From Asaia bogorensis (GTDB lineage: Bacteria > Pseudomonadota > Alphaproteobacteria > Acetobacterales > Acetobacteraceae): DNA of 36,441 bases. Both the position numbers and the translations under genes were made by a program. The DNA is taken from the NCBI GenBank assembly GCA_945897825.1, contig CAMDGX010000044.1, positions 1 to 36,441 of the forward strand, written 5' to 3'. How positions within the stretch are numbered: position 1 is the stretch's first letter; each line of letters starts with the position of its first letter. Of this stretch, positions 1 to 8,244 are shown one piece after another. The notes beneath the pieces are model-generated. The model was given only the letters and a program-made list of their open reading frames with translations, did not search any database and was not told the DNA's origin.

Positions 1-1
1 C

Positions 2-628
2 GTCGCCCCCCTGCCCGGTGCCGCCGCCGCCCAGCGCGCCCGCGACCTCGCCGCCGCCTGCGCCACGCTCGACGAGCTGCGCGCCGCACTGGCCGCCTTC
101 GACGGCTGCCCCCTCTCGGCCACCGCCACCAACCTCGTGTTCAACGACGGCAACCCTGCGGCCGGGCTGATGTTCATCGGCGAGGCCCCCGGCGCCGAGG
201 AGGACCGCAGCGGCACCCCCTTCGTCGGCGCCGCGGGCCAGCTGCTGGACCGCATGCTCGCCAGCATCGGCCTGGACCGCACGCGCTGCCTCATCACCAA
301 CACCGTTTTCTGGCGCCCCCCCGGCAACCGCACCCCCACCGACGCCGAGGTGCAGGTCTGCCTCCCCTTCCTGCACCGGCAGGTCGCCCTGGTGCGCCCG
401 CGCCACCTGGTCCTGCTCGGCGCCCCGGCCACCAAGGCCATCACCGGCAGCACGACCGGCATCACGCGCATGCGTGGCAAGTGGCTGGCCATCCAGGTCC
501 CGGGGCTGGACACGCCCGTACCCACCCTGCCCATGCTCCACCCGTCCTACCTGCTCCGCACCCCCGCGGCCCGCCGGGATGCCTGGGCCGATTGGCGTTT
601 GCTGCGCCGCACCCTCGACGCTTCGTGA
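2..628 (+). CDS. Uracil-DNA glycosylase, family 4-like (5' end outside window)
   Basis: Removes uracil from DNA in base-excision repair. The reading frame is open to the left edge, so the true start lies upstream; the GTG at 137 is internal to the conserved domain. Seen: motif [17 protein letters not shown] with GQLLDRML (motif A), the [14 protein letters not shown] segment, and the C-terminal HPSYLLR (motif B). Family 4 enzymes usually bind a 4Fe-4S cluster with four Cys. Here the first (FDGC) and last (QVCLPF) appear present, but the second is absent and the third is replaced by Trp (FWRPP), so a cluster is unlikely. My recollection is that many alphaproteobacterial members share this form. 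Stop TGA at 626-628. The next gene is about 120 bp downstream and probably transcribed separately. Confidence 0.88.
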   Translation, partial: VAPLPGAAAAQRARDLAAACATLDELRAALAAFDGCPLSATATNLVFNDGNPAAGLMFIGEAPGAEEDRSGTPFVGAAGQLLDRMLASIGLDRTRCLITNTVFWRPPGNRTPTDAEVQVCLPFLHRQVALVRPRHLVLLGAPATKAITGSTTGITRMRGKWLAIQVPGLDTPVPTLPMLHPSYLLRTPAARRDAWADWRLLRRTLDAS

Positions 629-749
629 ACAAGACATTGATTTCACTCAGTCCCGGAACCGCCTGAAACAACAGGAACCGTCTCATTTAGATATCTGCGT
701 CCCGTTTTTGGCCCTTGCCGCACCGGGAGCCCCTGTGTAGGCCCAAGGC

Positions 750-2612
750 ATGCGAGGGATCGGTCACGCGCTCTCCCGCCTTCCTGTCGCCCGGGCCTTC
801 GTGCTCGGCGCCGCAGTCCTGGCCGCAAGCGCGGTCCCGAAGGCGTATGGACAGCCTCAACCCCCAACCGAGGACACTGCGCTCGCCGTGCCACGCCTGG
901 CACCGCGCGGCAGCGGCGATCTCGGCCTGCCCCAGCCGTTGCCGCCCAGCGAGGCCGCGCGCCTGCGCCGCCTGTTCGCGCTCCAGTCCCGCGGTGCCAT
1001 CGCCGAGGCGGTGCGCCAGTCCATGGCGCTGGACCACGACGATCCCGTAGTCGTCGCCGTCCTCGGCCACCTCCTCGCCGACCGTCATCTCGGCCCACAC
1101 ACCCGCACCACCGCCGCCGAACTGCAGGAATGGCTGGAGCGCTGGCCCACCCTGCCCGACGGCCCGGCGATCCATTCGCTGCTGAAGCGCCGCATCGCCC
1201 GCGGCACCCCGCTCCCGCCCGCCCCCGACACCTCCGCCCTGCCCCATCCGGCCACCACCCTGCCGGTGCCGGAGGAGGCCGAAACGCCGGGGCCCACCCT
1301 GCCCCGCCTGCCCGAGCTCGACCGCCGGGTCCGCGAGGCCGCCCGCAGCCGCACCTACGGCGCCGCCTCGCGCGTCATCCTCGACGCCCGCGACCTTCCC
1401 CCCGGCTATGCCGCCCTGCTGCGCGGCGAGGCCGGCCAGATCCTGTTCGCCCTCAACCTCGACCGCGAGGCCTACGAGGTCGCCGCGATCGGCGCCGAAT
1501 CCTGCCAGCGATCGCGCAGCGCCACCTGCGTCACCGTGGCCGCCGCCGGCCACTGGGCCGGTCTCGCCGCGTGGCGCCAGGGCCGCATCCCGCAGGCGCG
1601 GACCATGTTCGAACTCGCCTGGGCGGCGGACATCGCCTCCGCCTCGCAACGTGCCGCCGCCGCCTTCTGGGCCGCACGCGCCCACCAACGCCTCGGCGAC
1701 CCCGAACGGCACGCCGCCTGGCTGCACCGCGCCGCCGCCGAGGAACGCACCTTCCACGGCCTCATCGCCCGCCGCAGCCTCGGCATGCCGCTCGAAGGCC
1801 CGCCCCTGCCGCGCGAGACCCTGGGCGAGGCGGATCTCGACGCCGTCGCCAACCACCCCGCCGGCCTGCGCGCCTTCGCCCTGCTGCAGGTCGGCCAACG
1901 CGACCGCGCCGAGGCCGAGCTGCGCCAGCTCTGGCCCGCCACGCAGACATCGCCCGGCCTGGGTCGCGCCCTGATGCTCATCGCCGAGCATGCCGGCATG
2001 GACGTCCTGGCCGCCCAGCTCGCCGACCTCGCCCAGGCCGCCGACGGCCGCCCCCGCGAACGCACCCGCTTCGCCGTCCCCCGCCTGCGCCCCGCCGGCG
2101 GCTTCACCACCGATCCCGCGCTGGTCTATGCCATCGCCCGCACCGAATCGAACTTCGACCCCACGGCCGTCTCCCCGGCCGGCGCCCGGGGCCTGATGCA
2201 GCTCATGCCCGGCACCGCCCGCTTCCTCGCCGGCCTCTCCGACAGCCCCGACCGCCCGCTGCCGCCGCTGGAGGACCCCGCCGTCAATCTCAGCCTGGGC
2301 CAGCGCTACCTTAACTTCCTGGCCGCCACCGACGTCGTCGCCGGCGACAAGATCCGCCTGCTCGCCAGCTACAATTCCGGCCCCAGCGCCTTCGCCCGGT
2401 GGAGCAGCGCCATGGCCGACCACGGCGACCCGCTGCTGTTCATCGAGGCGATCCCGATCGACGAAACCCGCGCCTTCGTGCCGCGCGTCCTCACCCACAC
2501 CTGGCTCTATGCCACCCGCCTTCGCCTGCCCGCCCCCTCGCTCGACCAACTGGCCACCGGCGCCTGGCCGCGCTACGCTTGGGACGACGGCGCCGCGCCC
2601 ACCCGGCACTGA
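750..2612 (+). CDS. Soluble lytic murein transglycosylase (Slt-type)
   Basis: Cleaves the MurNAc-GlcNAc bond of peptidoglycan in the periplasm, forming 1,6-anhydro-muropeptides. The 620-residue protein starts with a likely signal peptide: a basic start, then the hydrophobic stretch FVLGAAVLAASAV at about residues 17-29 and a cleavage region near AYG. The long alpha-helical middle is rich in Ala/Arg/Leu, as in the superhelical U-domain of Slt70. The catalytic SLT domain occupies roughly residues 455-600: ARTESNFDP holds the catalytic Glu (E466), followed by GLMQLMPGTA and ASYNSGPSAFARW. The length fits the Slt70 class. The GC-rich Ala/Arg-rich reading frames on the opposite strand are shadows. 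A moaB gene follows after 26 bp, so the two may be co-transcribed. Confidence 0.9.
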   Translation: MRGIGHALSRLPVARAFVLGAAVLAASAVPKAYGQPQPPTEDTALAVPRLAPRGSGDLGLPQPLPPSEAARLRRLFALQSRGAIAEAVRQSMALDHDDPVVVAVLGHLLADRHLGPHTRTTAAELQEWLERWPTLPDGPAIHSLLKRRIARGTPLPPAPDTSALPHPATTLPVPEEAETPGPTLPRLPELDRRVREAARSRTYGAASRVILDARDLPPGYAALLRGEAGQILFALNLDREAYEVAAIGAESCQRSRSATCVTVAAAGHWAGLAAWRQGRIPQARTMFELAWAADIASASQRAAAAFWAARAHQRLGDPERHAAWLHRAAAEERTFHGLIARRSLGMPLEGPPLPRETLGEADLDAVANHPAGLRAFALLQVGQRDRAEAELRQLWPATQTSPGLGRALMLIAEHAGMDVLAAQLADLAQAADGRPRERTRFAVPRLRPAGGFTTDPALVYAIARTESNFDPTAVSPAGARGLMQLMPGTARFLAGLSDSPDRPLPPLEDPAVNLSLGQRYLNFLAATDVVAGDKIRLLASYNSGPSAFARWSSAMADHGDPLLFIEAIPIDETRAFVPRVLTHTWLYATRLRLPAPSLDQLATGAWPRYAWDDGAAPTRH

Positions 2613-2638
2613 TCCCGCGGCGCCGGGAGGAGACCGCC

Positions 2639-3184
2639 ATGGCGCGCCTGGACGAATCCCGCCCCTTCCTGCCCGTCAACATCGCCGTGCTGACCGTGTC
2701 GGACACCCGCACGCTGGACACCGACACCTCGGGCGCCACCCTGGCCGAGCGCATCGCCAAGGCCGGCCACACCGTCGCCGTCCGCGCCATCGAGAAGGAC
2801 GAGCCCGACCTGATCGAGGCCCGCCTGCGCGGCTGGATCGCCGACCCGGCCATCGACGTGGTCATCACCACCGGCGGCACCGGCATCACCGGCCGCGACG
2901 TCACCCCGGAAGCCTTCGACCGTGTGCTGGAGAAGCGCATCGAAGGCTTCGGCGAACTGTTCCGCATGCTCAGCTACGCGAAGATCGGCACCTCGACGAT
3001 GCAGTCCCGCGCCATCGGCGGCGTCGCCGGCGGCACCTACCTCTTCGCGCTCCCCGGCAGCACCGGGGCGGTCAAGGACGGCTGGGACGACATCCTGGTC
3101 TGGCAACTCGACAACCGCCACCGCCCCTGCAACCTCGTAGAGCTGATGCCAAGGCTGCAAGAACACCTCAAGGCAGCGGAGTAG
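2639..3184 (+). CDS. moaB: Molybdenum cofactor biosynthesis protein MoaB
   Basis: MogA/MoaB-family protein that binds molybdopterin and in many bacteria adenylylates it before molybdenum insertion by MoeA. The 181-residue length is typical. Seen: the MoCF-biosynthesis fold signature VLTVSDTRT near residue 18, the glycine-rich TTGGTGITGRDVTPE at about 77-91, and LPGSTGAVKDGWDD near the C terminus. The ATG at 2639 is preceded by a strong GGGAGGAG Shine-Dalgarno with 6-7 nt spacing; the frame extends upstream, but that part overlaps the transglycosylase gene and lacks conservation. It lies 26 bp after the transglycosylase gene. The other molybdenum-cofactor gene in the window, moeA at 23.2 kb, is truncated, so a working MoeA must be elsewhere if this pathway is active. 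Confidence 0.93.
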   Translation: MARLDESRPFLPVNIAVLTVSDTRTLDTDTSGATLAERIAKAGHTVAVRAIEKDEPDLIEARLRGWIADPAIDVVITTGGTGITGRDVTPEAFDRVLEKRIEGFGELFRMLSYAKIGTSTMQSRAIGGVAGGTYLFALPGSTGAVKDGWDDILVWQLDNRHRPCNLVELMPRLQEHLKAAE

Positions 3185-3296
3185 CGGGGCTTTGCCCCGC
3201 ACCCCACCAGGGGCCGAGCCCCTGGACCTCAACATTTTCTCAGGAATGGGGATCCAAGGGCCGCCGGCCCTTGGTGGGTCCAGGGCAACGCCCTGG
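3185..3296 (+). repeat. Cluster of four GC-rich hairpins (interspersed palindromic module, possible terminator)
   Basis: Four consecutive perfect or near-perfect inverted repeats fill the gap between the convergent moaB and glycosyltransferase genes: 3185-3199 (CGGGGC-ttt-GCCCCG), 3207-3225 (CCAGGGGC-cga-GCCCCTGG), 3254-3274 (CCAAGGGC-5 nt-GCCCTTGG) and 3280-3296 (CCAGGGC-aac-GCCCTGG). No long T-run follows. I recall similar modules being frequent between genes in Acetobacteraceae. A role as bidirectional terminator or mRNA stabiliser is inference. Confidence 0.7.
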
Positions 3297-3305
3297 CCTT
3301 TTCGC

Positions 3306-3884
3306 TTAAGGATCTGGAGTACTGCAGAGGTCCGCTGCCGTGTCCACATCGCGCAGGGTCCGCAGCAGCCTGACCCGCCGGTGCCGGAATCTTGCCAACG
3401 TATCCGCCAGCGTATGCTCGCTCGACCAGCGCACCCCGTCGAACGGCCCCGCCACCCGTCGCGGCCCCCAGCCGACCAGCCAGTAGCCGCCATCCGCCGA
3501 CGGCCCGAACACCGCATCGGCACGCCCGAGCGCCCGGAACGCCGCCAGCGCGTCGGCCGCACCGGCGGCGGGAATGTCGCTGCCGATGATCACCGCGCGG
3601 CCATGCGGGTCGCGATCCAGCAGCCGCGCCATCCGCGCGCCGAGGTCGCCCTGCCCCTGCGCCACCCGCGCGACCCCGCGCAGCCCCGGCACATGCCCGC
3701 CATCCGGCGTCACCGCCAGCACGGTGCGGAACCGCCGCTCCCGCGCCAGCGCGCGCACCAGGCGGTGCAGCGTCGCCAGGTGAAAGCGCAGCGCCGCCCG
3801 CTGGCCGATCCCGCGCGCCAGCCGCTTCTTCACCGTGCCCAGCCGCGGCGCGCGGGTGAACACATATACGGTGTCCCTAGTCAT
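3306..3884 (-). CDS. DUF2064 / TIGR04282-type small glycosyltransferase
   Basis: A 192-residue protein of the 'rSAM/selenodomain-associated transferase 1' family, a minimal GT-A-like nucleotidyl or glycosyl transferase fold of unknown substrate. Seen: N-terminal VYVFTRAPRLGTVKKRLA, the VIIGSDIPA segment (a possible metal/nucleotide-binding Asp) near residue 100, and FGPSADGGYWLVGW, a strong family signature, near residue 127. The start ATG overlaps the end of the upstream glycosyltransferase gene by 8 bp, so the two are translationally coupled. Known of the family: these two transferases often sit side by side, sometimes with an ArsS-type radical SAM enzyme. No ArsS is visible here; a different radical SAM gene is divergent next door. 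Confidence 0.88.
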   Translation of the reverse strand: MTRDTVYVFTRAPRLGTVKKRLARGIGQRAALRFHLATLHRLVRALARERRFRTVLAVTPDGGHVPGLRGVARVAQGQGDLGARMARLLDRDPHGRAVIIGSDIPAAGAADALAAFRALGRADAVFGPSADGGYWLVGWGPRRVAGPFDGVRWSSEHTLADTLARFRHRRVRLLRTLRDVDTAADLCSTPDP

Positions 3885-4539
3885 ACAGCCGCGCGATCAG
3901 CCGCGGCGGCACGCCGAGAAAGTACAATCCCAGGCAGAAGAGGTTGTGCACCGAGCGCATGGTCCACCCCTCCCGCCGCCACCGCGCCGCCGAGGTGAGC
4001 GCATCCACCTCCAGCCCAACCAGCCGCGCCCGTCCGATCCGCCGCACCAGGTCCACATCCTCCATCAGCGGCAGGTCCCGCACCCCGCCGAGTTCCGCCA
4101 GCAATGTCCGCGACACCAGCAGCCCCTGGTCGCCATAGGGCAAGCCCAGCCGCCGGCAGCGCCACGCCACAAGCCGCTCCAGCCGCCGCGCCGCCGGCTC
4201 CCCGGCATCAAGCGCGAAGCGGAAATAGGCCGCCTTGTCCGGCTGCTCCGCCATGAACCGATAGGCCGCGGCAGCCCAGCCGCGCGCCAGCACGGTATCC
4301 GCATGCAGCAGCAACAACCACTCCCCGCGCGCCGCCGCCACCCCGGCCGCGATCTGCCGCCCCCGCCCGCGCGGCGCATGCACCACCAGCGCCCCCAGCC
4401 GCGCCGCCACGTCCGCGGTGCCGTCCGCGCTGCCGCCATCCACCACCACCACCTCGCCCGGCAGCCCCTCCAGCGCGCCGATGCAGCCCGGCAGCGCGGC
4501 GGCGGCGTTCAACGCTGGGATGATGACGGAAAGCGACAT
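3877..4539 (-). CDS. TIGR04283-type family 2 glycosyltransferase
   Basis: A 220-residue GT2-type glycosyltransferase, partner of the downstream DUF2064 protein. Seen: start MSLSVIIPALN, VVVDGGSADGT at about residues 31-41 (nucleotide-sugar binding), LLLLHADTVLARGW (DxD-like metal motif HADT), then YGDQGLLVSR and PLMEDVDLVRRI, typical of the 'rSAM/selenodomain-associated transferase 2' family. The hydrophobic C-terminal FCLGLYFLGVPP may contact the membrane. I chose the ATG at 4539 because the fold begins right there; the longer upstream frame is Arg/Pro-rich and overlaps the divergent radical SAM gene. The two coding regions are about 86 bp apart and probably share a divergent promoter region. 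Substrate unknown. Confidence 0.88.
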   Translation of the reverse strand: MSLSVIIPALNAAAALPGCIGALEGLPGEVVVVDGGSADGTADVAARLGALVVHAPRGRGRQIAAGVAAARGEWLLLLHADTVLARGWAAAAYRFMAEQPDKAAYFRFALDAGEPAARRLERLVAWRCRRLGLPYGDQGLLVSRTLLAELGGVRDLPLMEDVDLVRRIGRARLVGLEVDALTSAARWRREGWTMRSVHNLFCLGLYFLGVPPRLIARLYD

Positions 4540-4625
4540 CGTGATGAACCCGAGTTCGCTATTCGTTCTTGACCGCGACGCCACCCGAAGGCACTCTACG
4601 TCCAGAACGGATGGGGAACACGAAC

Positions 4626-5960
4626 ATGCGTGGACACCAGAACCACCACATAGGCTGCGCCTCGGGCGAGGACCTCGCACGGGAGATCGACCCGGACGAG
4701 ATCGCCGCCCTGGATCGCGCCGGCGAGCCGGACATGCCGGCCGGCATGCGCACGCGCGCCTCCAAGGCCGCGGCACTGGTCATTCCGCCCCCGCCGTCCC
4801 GCGTCGCCCCGCGTCCGCTTGCCAGGCCACCTGCCGCTGTTGCCGCCATTACCATGGACACAGGGTCCGACACCCCGGTGGTGGCGCGCAAGGGGCGTGG
4901 TGCGGTCACCAATCCGCCGAACCGCTTCGATGCCCAGACGCCGGCGGTGTTCGACGACGGCTGGGGCACGCTGGCGGCCGATTTCGCCGACCTGCCGCCG
5001 CTGCCGACCTCGCTGCTGCGCGACACCACGCGCAGCGCCATCGCCTACAACCAGTCGCCCGACCTCGGCTTCGACCGCTCGGTGAACCCGTATCGCGGCT
5101 GCGAGCATGGGTGCGTCTACTGCTTCGCCCGCCCGACCCACGCCTATCTCGGCTACTCGCCCGGCCTCGATTTCGAAACGAAGCTGGTCTACAAGCCGGA
5201 TGTCGCGGAGCTGCTGGAGAAGGAGCTGCGCAAGCCCGGCTACGTGCCCCGCCCGATCGCGCTCGGCACCAACACCGACCCCTACCAGCCGATCGAGCGC
5301 ACGCTGAAGCTCACCCGCACCATCCTTGGCGTGCTGGACCGCTTCAACCACCCGGTCACCATCGTCACCAAGTCGGCCCTGGTGCTGCGCGACCTCGACC
5401 TGCTGGTGCCGATGGCCCGGCGCAACCTAGTCCGCGTCTGCCTGTCGGTCACCACGCTCGACAACGCGTTGGCACGCCGGATGGAGCCGCGCGCCGCCGC
5501 CCCCATGCGCCGCATCCAGGCGATCGAGGAGCTGACCCGCGCCGGCGTGCCGGCCGGCGTCATGGCCGCCCCGATGATCCCGGGCCTGAACGATGCGGAG
5601 TTGGAGAAGATCTTGGAGGTTTCCGCCCGCGCCGGCGCGCGCAGCGGCGGCTACATCCTGCTGCGCCTGCCGCACGAGCTGAAGCAGATGTTCGAGGACT
5701 GGCTCGGCGCCCACTTCCCCGACCGCGCCGCCCGTGTGCTCGAACTGATCCGCGAAACCCGCGCCGGCGCCTTGAACGACGTGAAGTATGGCCAGCGCTT
5801 CACCGGTACCGGCGTCTATGCCGACCTGCTCGCCCGCCGCTTCACCCGCGCCGCCAGGCAATGGGGGCTGGAGAAGTCGGAGCCGCTCGACACCAGCGCC
5901 TTCGCGCCGCCGGCCGACATGAGGAAGGGGCTGGCCGAGGCGCAGATGTCGTTGTTCTGA
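4626..5960 (+). CDS. PA0069-family radical SAM protein
   Basis: Radical SAM protein related to the spore-photoproduct-lyase-like group; its reaction is not established. The 4Fe-4S motif CxxxCxxC is seen as YRGCEHGCVYCFARP (C159, C163, C166 for this start). Next come KLVYKPDVAELLEKEL, the GTNTDPYQP segment typical of the PA0069 family, TIVTKSALVLRD, and PMIPGLNDAELEKIL. The conserved region begins at KGRGAVTNPPNRFD, near residue 77, so there is an N-terminal extension of about 75 residues with no recognised domain. Start: ATG 4626 has GGGGA 8 nt upstream; ATG 4611 and ATG 4854 are alternatives, the last giving a family-typical N terminus but without an obvious ribosome-binding site. Divergent from the glycosyltransferase pair. 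Confidence 0.87.
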   Translation: MRGHQNHHIGCASGEDLAREIDPDEIAALDRAGEPDMPAGMRTRASKAAALVIPPPPSRVAPRPLARPPAAVAAITMDTGSDTPVVARKGRGAVTNPPNRFDAQTPAVFDDGWGTLAADFADLPPLPTSLLRDTTRSAIAYNQSPDLGFDRSVNPYRGCEHGCVYCFARPTHAYLGYSPGLDFETKLVYKPDVAELLEKELRKPGYVPRPIALGTNTDPYQPIERTLKLTRTILGVLDRFNHPVTIVTKSALVLRDLDLLVPMARRNLVRVCLSVTTLDNALARRMEPRAAAPMRRIQAIEELTRAGVPAGVMAAPMIPGLNDAELEKILEVSARAGARSGGYILLRLPHELKQMFEDWLGAHFPDRAARVLELIRETRAGALNDVKYGQRFTGTGVYADLLARRFTRAARQWGLEKSEPLDTSAFAPPADMRKGLAEAQMSLF

Positions 5961-6056
5961 CGCCCGCTGCGCGGCTGGCATGCCGGCCCGCGGTTGTGCG
6001 GCAGGGGCTTCGGGCGTATCTGCGAGCCCACGCGAGGGCGCCGGAGACACCAAACC

Positions 6057-7244
6057 ATGACCACCCAGATGCGGCGCAACCTGCTGCTGCTCGCCACCTG
6101 CCAGGCGCTCGGCCAGGCCGCCAACACGATGATGTTCGCCGCCACGGCGCTGTCGGTCTCGACCTTCCTGAACATCCGCGAGTACGCGACGCTGCCGGTC
6201 ACCATGCAGCATCTGGGCATCATGGTCGCGGTGTTCCCCGCCGCGATGCTGATGCAGCGCATCGGGCGCCGCCTCGGGTTCCAGGTCGGGTCGCTGTTCG
6301 GCATGCTCGGCGCCAGCGTGGCCGGCGGAGGACTGTATCTCGGCAGCCTGCTGGTGATGTGCCTCGGCGGGCTGATCCTCGGTTATGCGGTCGCCAGCCT
6401 GCACATGTATCGCTTCGCCGCCGTGGAGCTGGTGCCCGGGGCGATGCGCGCCAAGGCCATCTCCTGGGTCACCGCCGGCGGCATCGCCTCGGCGATGATC
6501 GGGCCGGCACTGGTCAACGCCACCTACGACCTGATGGTGCCGGTTTACCTGGCCACCTATGCCACCATGTTCGGCGTCCATCTGCTGGTGTTCCTGCTGA
6601 TGGGCACGATCGGCTTCCCGGCCCGGCAGACGGCGGAACAGACCGCGGCCGAGGGGCCGCAGCGGCCGTTGTGGGAGATCGCGACCCAGCCGCAATACAT
6701 CGTCGCCGTGCTCAGCGCGATGGTCGCGTTCGGCACGATGTCGTTCCTGATGAGCGCTTCGCCGCTCGCCATCGTCGGCTGCGGGTTGCCGCAGGGCGAG
6801 GCGCATCTGGTGATCTTCATGCACGTGCTCGGCATGTTCGTGCCGGCGCTGTTCACCGGCAACCTCATTACCCGCTTCGGCACGCTGCCGGTGATGATGA
6901 CCGGGGCGGCGATCATGATCGTGGGCATCATTCCGGCGCTGCTGGGCGAGGGGCCGTGGAACTTCCGCATCGCGCTGACGCTGAACGGCATCGGCTGGAA
7001 CTTCATGTTCGTCGGCGCCACCACGCTGGTGACGACGACCTATCGCGCCTCCGAGCGCGGCAAGGCGCAGGCGCTGAACGACTTCCTGATCTTCGGCACC
7101 ACCGCCGCGTCCAGCTTCATGGCGGCGTTCCTCGAGGAGCGGCTGGGCTGGGCGGCGCTGAACTGGATCGGCATGGCGCTGATCGTCGGCGCCGTGGTCG
7201 CGGTGGCGGCGATGCGGGTCGGGCGGAAGCCCGCGGCCGCCTGA
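6057..7244 (+). CDS. MFS transporter
   Basis: A 395-residue inner-membrane major facilitator with about 12 predicted helices, each a run of Leu/Ala/Val/Gly (e.g. MVAVFPAAMLMQ, LLVMCLGGLILGYAVA, VMMTGAAIMIVGIIPALL). A short Arg-rich loop QRIGRRLGFQVGS between helices 2 and 3 corresponds to the MFS loop motif. The middle cytoplasmic loop (PARQTAEQTAAEGPQRP) splits the two halves. Start ATG 6057 follows GGAG with about 10 nt spacing; the frame extends upstream but without hydrophobic content. The substrate cannot be inferred. It converges with the ketopantoate-reductase-like gene, the stop codons being only about 4 bp apart. Confidence 0.9.
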   Translation: MTTQMRRNLLLLATCQALGQAANTMMFAATALSVSTFLNIREYATLPVTMQHLGIMVAVFPAAMLMQRIGRRLGFQVGSLFGMLGASVAGGGLYLGSLLVMCLGGLILGYAVASLHMYRFAAVELVPGAMRAKAISWVTAGGIASAMIGPALVNATYDLMVPVYLATYATMFGVHLLVFLLMGTIGFPARQTAEQTAAEGPQRPLWEIATQPQYIVAVLSAMVAFGTMSFLMSASPLAIVGCGLPQGEAHLVIFMHVLGMFVPALFTGNLITRFGTLPVMMTGAAIMIVGIIPALLGEGPWNFRIALTLNGIGWNFMFVGATTLVTTTYRASERGKAQALNDFLIFGTTAASSFMAAFLEERLGWAALNWIGMALIVGAVVAVAAMRVGRKPAAA

Positions 7245-7248
7245 TCGT

Positions 7249-8244
7249 TTAGCCGCTGTAGCAGCCGGCTTCGCGGGCGCGCTGGCGGACGAGGGCGAGG
7301 ACGGCCTCGCACATCGGCATGGCGTGGCCGGTGATGCCGCCGAGCTCGACCACCGCGCCGAGTAGCGCGTCGATCTCCATCGGGCGGCCGCGTTCGAGGT
7401 CCTGCAGCATCGAGGTCTTGTGCTCGCCCACCTCGGCGGCGCCGTCGATACGCTTGTCGACGGAGACGGCGAAGCGGGTGCCAAGGGCTTCGGCGACGGC
7501 CTGGGCCTCGATCATCATGGCGCGGCAGAGGGCGCGCAGGTCGGGGCGGCCGGTGATGGTGGCCAGGGTGGCGCCGGTGAGCGCCGAGACCGGGTTGAAG
7601 CAGAGGTTGCCCCAGAGCTTGACCCAGATCTCGTCGCGGATGCGCGGGCGGACGGGGGCCTTGAGGCCGGCGGCGATCAGCAGTTTCGAAAGCGCCTCGA
7701 CGCGTTCGGACCGGGTGCCGTCCGGCTCGCCGAGGGAGAAGCGGTCGCCGTAGCCGTGGGTGATGGTGCCGGGCTCGGTGACCTCGGCGGCGGGATAGAC
7801 GACGCAGCCGATGGCCTGGCTGGGGGGCAGGATGTCCCACAGCTTGCCGCCGGGATCGACGGATTCGACGCGGCGGTCGCGGTGCGGCGAGTCCAGGCCG
7901 TGGAAATACCAATACGGCACGCCGTTGATCGCGGTGATCAGGGCGGTGTGGGGGCCCATCATCTTCGCGATGTCGGGGGCGGCGGAGGGGAGGGAGTGGG
8001 CCTTGAGGGTGACGATGACGTAGTCCTGCGGGCCGAGCTCGGCGGCGTCGGCGGTGGCGCGGGGGTGGACGGTGGTGCGGCGCTCGCCCTCGGCGCCGGC
8101 ATTCTCGACCAGGGTGAGTCCGGTGGCCTTGATGGCGGCGAGGTGGGGGCCGCGGGCGACCACGGAGAGGTCGGCGCCGGCGGCGGCGAGCTTGACGCCC
8201 ATCATGCCGCCGATGGCGCCGGCGCCGAAGATTGCGACTTTCAT
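7249..8244 (-). CDS. Ketopantoate reductase-like (PanE/ApbA family) NADP-dependent oxidoreductase
   Basis: A 331-residue 6-phosphogluconate-dehydrogenase-fold oxidoreductase. Seen: N-terminal Rossmann motif VAIFGAGAIGG (residues 3-13), KLAAAGADLSVVARG, the C-terminal-domain signature IRDEIWVKLWGNLCFNPVSALTG holding the catalytic Lys/Asn pair of the family, and PMEIDALLGAVVELG. PanE reduces 2-dehydropantoate to pantoate for CoA synthesis, but genomes often carry several paralogues acting on other 2-oxo acids, so the substrate is uncertain. The start ATG at 8244 overlaps the TGA of the upstream unknown gene by 4 bp (ATGA), implying coupled translation with a protein of no known function. Confidence 0.87.
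   Translation of the reverse strand: MKVAIFGAGAIGGMMGVKLAAAGADLSVVARGPHLAAIKATGLTLVENAGAEGERRTTVHPRATADAAELGPQDYVIVTLKAHSLPSAAPDIAKMMGPHTALITAINGVPYWYFHGLDSPHRDRRVESVDPGGKLWDILPPSQAIGCVVYPAAEVTEPGTITHGYGDRFSLGEPDGTRSERVEALSKLLIAAGLKAPVRPRIRDEIWVKLWGNLCFNPVSALTGATLATITGRPDLRALCRAMMIEAQAVAEALGTRFAVSVDKRIDGAAEVGEHKTSMLQDLERGRPMEIDALLGAVVELGGITGHAMPMCEAVLALVRQRAREAGCYSG

Noticed and set aside
687-2609. Minus-strand 640-codon frame opposite the lytic transglycosylase
   Set aside because: Gly/Ala/Arg-rich, no motif; the plus strand has signal peptide and SLT domain.
3185-3296. CRISPR array
   Set aside because: The hairpins differ in sequence and spacing, with no constant repeat/spacer pattern.
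4418-7252. Plus-strand 944-codon frame across the radical SAM and MFS genes
   Set aside because: Arg/Pro/His-rich shadow in another phase of two well-supported genes.
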